Shown one piece after another: positions 56,791 to 64,000 of a stretch of DNA of 64,000 bases (the stretch's first letter is position 1; each line of letters starts with the position of its first letter). The translations under genes and the position numbers were made by a program. Under the pieces are notes generated by a model, which was not told the DNA's origin, searched no databases, and worked only from the letters and a program-made list of their open reading frames with translations. Location of the stretch: the NCBI GenBank assembly GCA_050084985.1, contig JBITNC010000001.1:106206001-106270000 (forward strand), in the 5' to 3' direction. Origin of the DNA: Nageia nagi. Its lineage: Eukaryota; Pinophyta.

Positions 56791-56802
56791 ACTCTAATAC
56801 CA
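56791..56802 (-). promoter_or_regulatory. Primer-binding site remnant, initiator Met
   Basis: The minus strand reads TGGTATTAGAGT, two transitions away from TGGTATCAGAGC. The next bases upstream could be an LTR end (TACATCA). Confidence 0.55.
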
Positions 56803-56804
56803 AA

Positions 56805-57050
56805 TGATGTAGATTCAATGCAAAAGACTAATAGTGGAATCCAAAATAGATTCACATAATACTAGATAAAATTAATGGAAGAAACCTTAATATTATTTCC
56901 ATTTATTATTTGAATTGACATTGAATCTTACAAAATCATAATAGCCATATTATATACAAAAACCCTAGTCAAAATGTTACCTTCTTCATACTTACTATTT
57001 TAGTAAGTTGATTATTTTTAGTAATAAGAATTACTATTTTTTGTAACCAT
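56805..57050 (-). repeat. Possible LTR remnant beside the primer site
   Basis: If the primer site at 56791-56802 is right, the LTR lies to its right on the plus map. TATATAATATGGC on the minus strand near 56950 could be its TATA box. There is no partner LTR and no clear left end. Confidence 0.35.
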
Positions 57051-57650
57051 AGAAAATAACTTGAATAGGATCCAAAATGGACTCACACATCCATTATCCA
57101 ATAATTAAGAAGTATCAACCCTACTCTAGTTCTACAATAAAAGCTATTAAAATTTTAAGGTTTTGAAAAAATAAAAAATTACATTAAAAATTTAATTTTG
57201 GGTCACTAAGTGAAGATTTTTAAAAATAATTGAAAACTCAAGTCTACACATACTAGAAAAACAAATAGAGGAAAATGGATATTCAAATCAAAAGTTATGG
57301 TCACAGAAAGGTGCATAATTTTTCAATACTATGGCTTAACCTTGACATTATAAATTTTTATTTTCTATGAATACTTCATTTCTCCACCATTTTATATATT
57401 TTATTTAAATCAAGAGAGTTTGGAATATTGTATACCATCTTAATGGAGATAAAGTTTGGATTGCTTGGTGAATTGACATCATTTGAAGCAATGCTTCTTT
57501 TTTTAAAATGCTTGGCTAGAAACTTTCCACCTTCAATTATGATTTTAATATAAATCTAAAAATGGAATTCACTAAGGCATCCATTTATATATAAGCTTAC
57601 CCACTCAACTACTATCTATAATAGCATGTGGCCTAATTTAACTATCAAAT
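57051..57650. other. No recognisable feature
   Basis: AT-rich, without a usable open frame or known motif. Confidence 0.3.
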
Positions 57651-58069
57651 TATGATTGTTGAATTTTATGAAGCTTGTGAAACCCATATCAAGGCTCATA
57701 TGTATTAACTTGAAAGTATTGATAGGTTATCCAAGGGGTTTTTTAATTACCTCAAACCTCATCATCATAATTCTTACATCAGGGTTATTTAGAATGTCTA
57801 TGTCCATATCACAATTCTACCATCTATTTATCAAGTATTTATTTCATATTTTCAATAGTTTTTTTTTTCTTGAAAGTTCTCTAAAACCATGTAGAGTAGG
57901 CCCTCTATAAATATCTTATAATAGTACCAATCAAGTTGTTTGTGGTAAACAAATTTTTCTATGCTCAACTTGTATTTCTTGAATATCTTTGTGATTCCCT
58001 TTCTCAAATGTTCAATTATAAGGATCCTATTATATATTCTATATGAATTTTACAAATTACTCAAGGATT

Positions 58070-58400
58070 TGTTCAATCCAAATCTTCTTTGTATTTAACA
58101 TGAAGCCTTGGTTAATGGTTCCCTTATTCCCATTATTGATAAAGGAAACACAAGGTTCATCCCCAAATCTAAAGATCCTAATTTTATAACTAATTGGAGA
58201 TTAAATAAACTACTTAGTATTTTATATAATATCATTATGAAAGCCTTAGCACTATATTACATCACTTTATTTAATTATTAGATAAAAATAGATAGGTTTA
58301 AATTATAGTAAATATATTCTTGATAATATTTTAGTTATTTGGAAAGGTATGGAATGGGATAGAATACCTGACCAATTGTTTGAAAGGGAGACCACCAAAA
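58070..58400 (+). pseudogene. LINE reverse transcriptase fragment
   Basis: See the RT blocks listed for the element. Read in a frame with TAG and frameshifts: first FITNWRLNKLLSILYNIIMK, then after a gap KYILDNILVIWKGMEWDRIP. The expected Pro-Ile after NWR is altered (NWRLNK for NWRPIT). This is the thumb-side part before the FADD box of LINE RT. It would copy its own RNA at the insertion site. Confidence 0.65.
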
Positions 58401-59729
58401 ATTTAATCTCATTTTTAAATTTTAATTATGATTTGCCTATATAGTCAACCTTTAATTTTGTATCTATTCACCTCTAAATTAGAAATATATTTATAAATAC
58501 CACCAATTTTGCCTCAAACTAAATTACATATATAAAATATTAAGAAAATAAAATTAAGAAAAGTAAAAGCCATGGTGAAACAAGTATACATTTGAGGTGT
58601 ACCCACCAAATAATAAAATAATTAACCTAAAAAAATACAATGAAGTTATTTATTATATTTCAATGAAAATAGGTGAACATGATTTTGATCATTGTTCCCT
58701 CACTAAATAAACCCTAGAGTTAGGGTTTGAGGGCTTCCTAAAAATCACAATTAACATGACCAAGATTCACCTTTCCTTTCACACCTTTTATTTTGAAGGC
58801 TATATTTTGAAATTAACAATAAATTCATTTCACCTTGATTTTTCAATCTTTTTTAAGATTTTATATAAATTTTCCTTTTACTCTACATGTAAATTTTCAA
58901 AAAATGATGACTTCACCATTGCTACTATACAACTTTGGACCATTTTTGCCAAATTTCAAAATTGATTCACCTTGGTTTCTCAAAGTTTTTTTTATACCAA
59001 TCCTTGTGAATAACCTTGTTTGTTTATCAAGATTGATTTTTAAAAATCATATGAATATATTAAATGGTATATGATTCTTACCATGCCTAAGGTTTTGGGA
59101 TTTTATAATTGATTTATATATTTAGTCAAGATCATATTTGTAGATTATACAATAACCACCTTAAATAAACTTCAATTAGAAGTAATACAAATTTTTTTCT
59201 CTACCTAATAAGGTTTCTCTTTGGCTCCTTCCCTTCAAATTCATATTCTTATCATTGAAGTTTTCAATTATATTTTGGCTTATCAAGCCTCACTTGAAAT
59301 AATCAAACAAATCTCTCTTCCTAATAGTTAAGCTTAATTATTAAATAACTAGTATGTGAATGATTCTTTCTTCATTTTAGAAAAGGTTGAAACATATTTC
59401 AAGGAGGTAATTTAATGCTTGAAATTTTGTTAGCTATACTTAAGCTCAGGTGGCCAAAACTCTCTATTTTTTCCAACTTTATTATCCTCTTCCTAGCTTG
59501 TTATCTAAATATCAATAGAAATGGATTTAGGTAGAAGAAATATTTTATTTCCTTGGAATTTTATTTTCATTATAAAGTTGTCCCTTGAAACTATGGAAAT
59601 ATGTTGTTTAATGAGTAAAATCCAAATTTTCTTATTAGTATACAAAGAATTTTTTATTGGTTAGTGAATTTTATATCTCTTCTTGAATTTTGACTATTAC
59701 TCATATTTACTTTTTCTTTTGTTGGGTTA

Positions 59730-59855
<126 letters not shown>

Positions 59856-59949
59856 AAGTGCTTCATGATGGTTTTTTTTTCCATATAATTTCGATTCCTA
59901 CCTAAATAATATTGAGGTATGGACATATTAAACTATAAGCATCAAGGTA

Positions 59950-60250
59950 AGCCCCTTTGTGCTAAATGGATTATCATATCTATTAAAGGTAATGAAGCCT
60001 AGAAAATTCTTCTTAGGCATCATATTATCTTGGATTATCCATATGGGTCAAAAGTTGAGAAAGATATAGATTTACTATATCTTTTTGTTGCTCATGTTCC
60101 TATCAAGATACCTACATATTTTGTTATTAAAACTATTTGAAAATATTGGGAAGTTATCAAGCCATGGATTCTATAGAATGAGGATGATTTCAAGCTTATG
60201 CTATCAATTAAATCTTTCAACATTTAGTGGTTCCTTATTTTAATCACTCA
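59950..60250 (+). pseudogene. LINE ORF2 C-terminal fragment
   Basis: Reads KPLCAKWIIISIKGNEA, KILLRHHIILDYPYGSKVEK and KYWEVIKPWIL. Such sequence follows the RT in plant LINEs (xAKWxxxxLxGxEPWKxLxRxxI). Stops are TAG at Trp positions (EA-K for EPWK). Confidence 0.5.
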
Positions 60251-60470
60251 ATACATACCTTTTTATCAAGTTCCTTAAATATATATAAAAAAATATTAAA
60301 GAAGAGTTTATGTAATAGCTAAATTTGTGTTGCTCAATTAGGGATTGATTTTCCATGGAATATCTTTATCTACTATTAATATTTCTACTTTTGATAAGTA
60401 CACCTTTCAAAAATTTAAAGATAATGTACCTATCACTATAATTCATAAAATTATTATTTTCTCATAATAG

Positions 60471-63400
60471 ACATAATGAGAATATTAGTGATGGTATCTA
60501 TTGACAAACAATAACAAAAGATGCATCGGGTTGGGAGCATACTAGCCAACATTGGATGGATGGTTTCCAACCTTTAATTTTATAAGTTTGTGCTTATATG
60601 AATTGCCTTATCTAACAACTCACCACCCATTGATAGAGTAGTAGATCCTTCGATTGAAATCCTCTTCTTAATAAGATAACACCTCCCTAGATTGATCAAA
60701 TGAAACTTTGGGATCTTGGGATGGCCAACCTACAGATAGAGTAACCAACTTCCCATGAGCATCATTTTCTTAGATAAAGACATACACTACACTATAAGGC
60801 TAAGGCTTAATATTTTAATTCTATTTTATCAGTCAAAAGCCTACTCCACTAGGAATGGAGTGCCTTTCATATCAGGATGAAAATTGCTAGAAATAAGGGG
60901 ATAAGGGTATCATAAAGAGCCTATCTCTCATAAAAGATATGAGGTGGTAGAAAGGAAAAGAAAAGGGTGGAGCATGGGGCCAACTTAGGATTTTAGCATA
61001 GTACATTAGAACTATGGGGAGGATACCCTACTCATAACCATAAATAAATACAAAATCATATATTCATGATAAGAGGGTTGGGCATAATACACCTACATCT
61101 TATATATAGGGAGAATTGATCTAATTCATACCTATATACACATAGAAAAATAAACATTGAAGTAGAAGAGAAAATATGATCCAATTTAATTTGATGCAAC
61201 ATAAGTGATTTTCCATTATAGAAGGGTAAATGTCGAGCAATCCTTGCCACTACTTACAACATGGAGCTCTCTATTTCTAATAGATGAGCCTCTTTAAAAA
61301 ATAAAATAATCCTAATTATAGATTCTCTGATACTTTAACTAACTCTTAGTACTACTACTGTAATCTGATAGTTATTCTATTTATAATAAGATATCAATTT
61401 AATAAACTTAAACATTACTTAAAGATCCATGTTTACATCATTTTAGGACATCATTACAATATTTATACATAGCTCGATTAGTGCAAGATAATATTTTCAT
61501 ACATGACCTATCAATTTAAATAGTGAATTGTGTTAATTGATGCAATGGTCCTTTTATGCATGCACATATCTATGATAATATTATCAATGAAAATCTATTC
61601 CACTTTAAAACTTCTACATGTTCTCCTTTACATATCATAATGCATGAGTCTCATGGTAACTACATAATAACTAGATTGTACCCTATTCCTTGGGTAATTT
61701 TGAGGCTTTATCATGCCCTCATAATTCCCAAGAAACTACTCCTTCAATCTTATGCTAGCCAATTTTGTACTTTGACTAAACTCAGCTTTATATTTACTAT
61801 TTTTGCCACTAATACATGTCGAAGGTTCCAACATTCTTATGATGGATCTTCCAGAGAATTTTATTATTCTTTAGGTATTGTTGACACATTCCATAGACTG
61901 TATGGATCCTCATTTATTCTTATTTTTCTTAGGATATCATCATTAATAGTATGAGATACAATAAATGATTTCATCATCTCAAGATCAAATAGTATTAGTA
62001 TTTTAATATCATTGTTCTTATCATAATATCAATAGAGGGGATTGATGTCTATGTATTCTTATCTCATTATATAACTACTCCCTTTTTCCAAATGTTCTAT
62101 ATTTTAATGTTGACATCATCAATGCAATGAGCCAAATTTAGCCAATTTTTTACTAATATCAATGGGATAGGATTTTCAACCTTGGTTTATTTTGAATTCC
62201 TCTTTTGTTGTTGATTCAATCTTTAGGTAAGGTATTAATTTTAACTTTTCTTACTTACCAAGAGTTCATTGTTCTGTTATTGAAATCATCTACTCAAAGG
62301 TTTGGCAATAGTTTTCCTTTGTGATACCTTACTAGGTTGACATTATCTCTAGGTCAAAAGATTTTAAAATGATTTATCTTGCCCATCCTAGTTCATTTAT
62401 CATTTGAAACTTGTAACACCATCAATAGGTGATCCAAGCATTATATGAGCCTTCATTTTGAAGGGGAATCTTGGTGAATGATATATTAATACCTAAGGAG
62501 TGTACACCAACTTGGAGGGATTTTTGACCAATTCTAGTGATCAAGATAGCTCCAAGGAAGAGTTAAAGGTTATGACAATGCAAATATATTACTCTTGAAT
62601 ACCTTTATCATGATTTTTTTGTATACTTTACCCCCATTACTAAACACTTTAGCAAATTTGGAGCATTCTATGAGGATAAAGAAAAATCACATAGCATAGA
62701 AATGAGTCTTATCACATGGGAGAAAAGAATGAATGTTGAATAAAATTTCTCCTTGATGCTCTTCTTTTGGAACCTTCATGATTTTGGCATTTATAATTCA
62801 TCCTCCTTGAATGCCTACCCATAGGGATCAACTTGCTTTTATACATGATCAAAATCCAAAGATACTTTATCCTTAGAAATATTGTGATACATGTGAAACT
62901 AAACCTTGGTAAGGTATGTAAAATGGTATGGAGGCAAGGGGAGGAAATGTGTAATGAGAGGAAGATCCCCTTTACATGTCACTAGGCTAAAAAATATAAA
63001 GGGAGAATAAATGATAAGGAGTAATAAGTAGAAGAGGGATTTCCATTTAGGATATTGAACTCTCCTTATGCGGGGGTGGGAAGCAAGAAGCTGGTGAAGC
63101 AAATGAATGAGATTTTTGTGAGAGATAAACATGGAGCGAGGAAGGTGATGAACATGTGAGGAAATACATAAGTAAGAAATTGATGGGGCTAAGCCATAAT
63201 TTGGAATACCCAAAACATGGTTGTGGTTGACCATATATATGAAGGAATTTTGCATAAATTATAGCATGGAAATGAGCAATGTTGTTTGTGAGGGGGAACA
63301 AGAGTGCATAACAAATAGGTTTAGAATTTAATTTGGAATATTTAGACTAGAGAGGTCATGATGAAATTTCTAGATTAGGAATATTTGGGAAAGGATATCA

Positions 63401-63540
63401 AGGGGTTATATGGCATAGGAATAATAGGAAATATTTATGTACATAACAACCACACCAAGTTATGGCTTCATAAGCACCTCTTAATATCTCATATCTCTCT
63501 TAAGTCTTTCTTTTTTTTCTATTTTTATGATGAAATGAGG
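60471..63540. other. Unassigned AT-rich region
   Basis: Contains two longer open frames: 61556-61954 on the plus strand (132 codons) and 62899-63255 on the minus strand (118 codons). Neither shows a motif I know, and there is no partner copy to test them against. No LTR, primer site, tRNA or other signal was found. Confidence 0.3.
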
Positions 63541-63548
63541 TATCAAAT

Positions 63549-63560
63549 TGGTATTAAAGC
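63549..63560 (+). promoter_or_regulatory. Possible primer-binding site, initiator Met
   Basis: TGGTATTAAAGC, identical to the decayed site of G2 at 22677. No LTR end is evident just upstream, so this may be chance. Confidence 0.3.
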
Positions 63561-64000
63561 TTTGACCTTATCCTTAATTGATATTTTATCATGGATCTAA
63601 TCTATCTTTGCACAAAATCCTAAATTGGTTAAAGATTTGGTGATTTGTACTTTCTCTACTTGAGTGATTTTTCTTTTGAGGTTCCAATCATATCTAGATT
63701 CAGGAGGTGCACTATCTCCCTGTTTGATTTTTTTCTTTTGCATAGGAATCAATGCTAACTCTAAAAAGCCTTCATTTATATTTAAACTAATTTTCTTTCA
63801 AATTATCCCATTAGTTAATCACCATTTACAAGTCATTATAACCTAGTTTGGTAAGCTAGATTATTTGACCAAGTTTTAAGCCAAACTAATGTGGTTCATA
63901 TTTTCAACAAGATAGATGTGCTCTTATCAAGAACTGGTTACAAATTGATCAATGTCATTAATAGATCCCCATTCTCTAGTATTTTCCTTGATTTAGGTTA
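63561..64000 (+). other. Unassigned right edge
   Basis: Moderately open on the plus strand, for example 63664-63846 (60 codons), without a recognised motif. If 63549 is a primer site, this would be the leader of another LTR element running off the window. Confidence 0.25.

Overview
The window looks like intergenic DNA from a land plant with a large, repeat-rich nuclear genome. It is strongly AT-rich, CG dinucleotides are rare, and no intact ordinary gene is visible. Nearly all of it is old LTR retrotransposons of types confined to or typical of plants: Tat-clade Ty3/gypsy with an extra RNase H, Ty3/gypsy with a WxPGHxC zinc knuckle and an initiator-Met primer site, and Ty1/copia. There is also a decayed LINE and fragments of a pentatricopeptide-repeat (PPR) gene. 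The exact taxon cannot be read from the sequence. A large-genome seed plant such as a gymnosperm would fit, but that is a guess.

Layout. 1-20.7 kb holds two diverged copies of one Tat-like element in inverted, gag-to-gag orientation: T1 on the minus strand (1-7640) and T2 on the plus strand (7781-20740). Both show the order protease, plant-type RNase H (aRNH), reverse transcriptase, degenerate native RNase H, integrase, then a large unrecognised second ORF. T2 is split by G1 (12146-16687), a gag-protease-only Ty3/gypsy element with LTRs of about 1.1 kb and a TTTAT target duplication. 21.9-26.3 kb is G2, a Ty3/gypsy element with a 5' LTR, primer site, gag, protease, RT and RNase H, cut off before integrase. 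26.3-29.6 kb is a shattered PPR locus, in which an E-motif segment has been amplified as seven 111-bp (37-codon) tandem units. 29.6-36.9 kb is T3, a gag-bearing Tat-like remnant with a 124-bp tandem array in its 3' untranslated region.

36.9-56.1 kb is a three-layer nest. Outer element D has direct repeats about 18 kb apart and a decayed tRNA-Asp primer site. It contains non-autonomous element B (40329-53763, CCAAC duplication), which encodes an unrecognised protein of about 340 residues. Copia element C (40661-49382, ATAAA duplication) sits inside the left LTR of B. 56.3-60.5 kb holds an LTR-element remnant on the minus strand and LINE RT pieces on the plus strand. 60.5-64 kb is unassigned.

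Nothing here works together as a pathway. The relationships are those of transposition: nesting order, decay and possible parasitism of non-autonomous elements (G1, B) on autonomous relatives. In-frame stops are very often TAG or TAA where the family has Gln or Trp, as expected from long-term deamination of methylated cytosine. All boundaries without a stated target duplication or primer site are approximate, and all similarity statements are by eye and from memory of the families.
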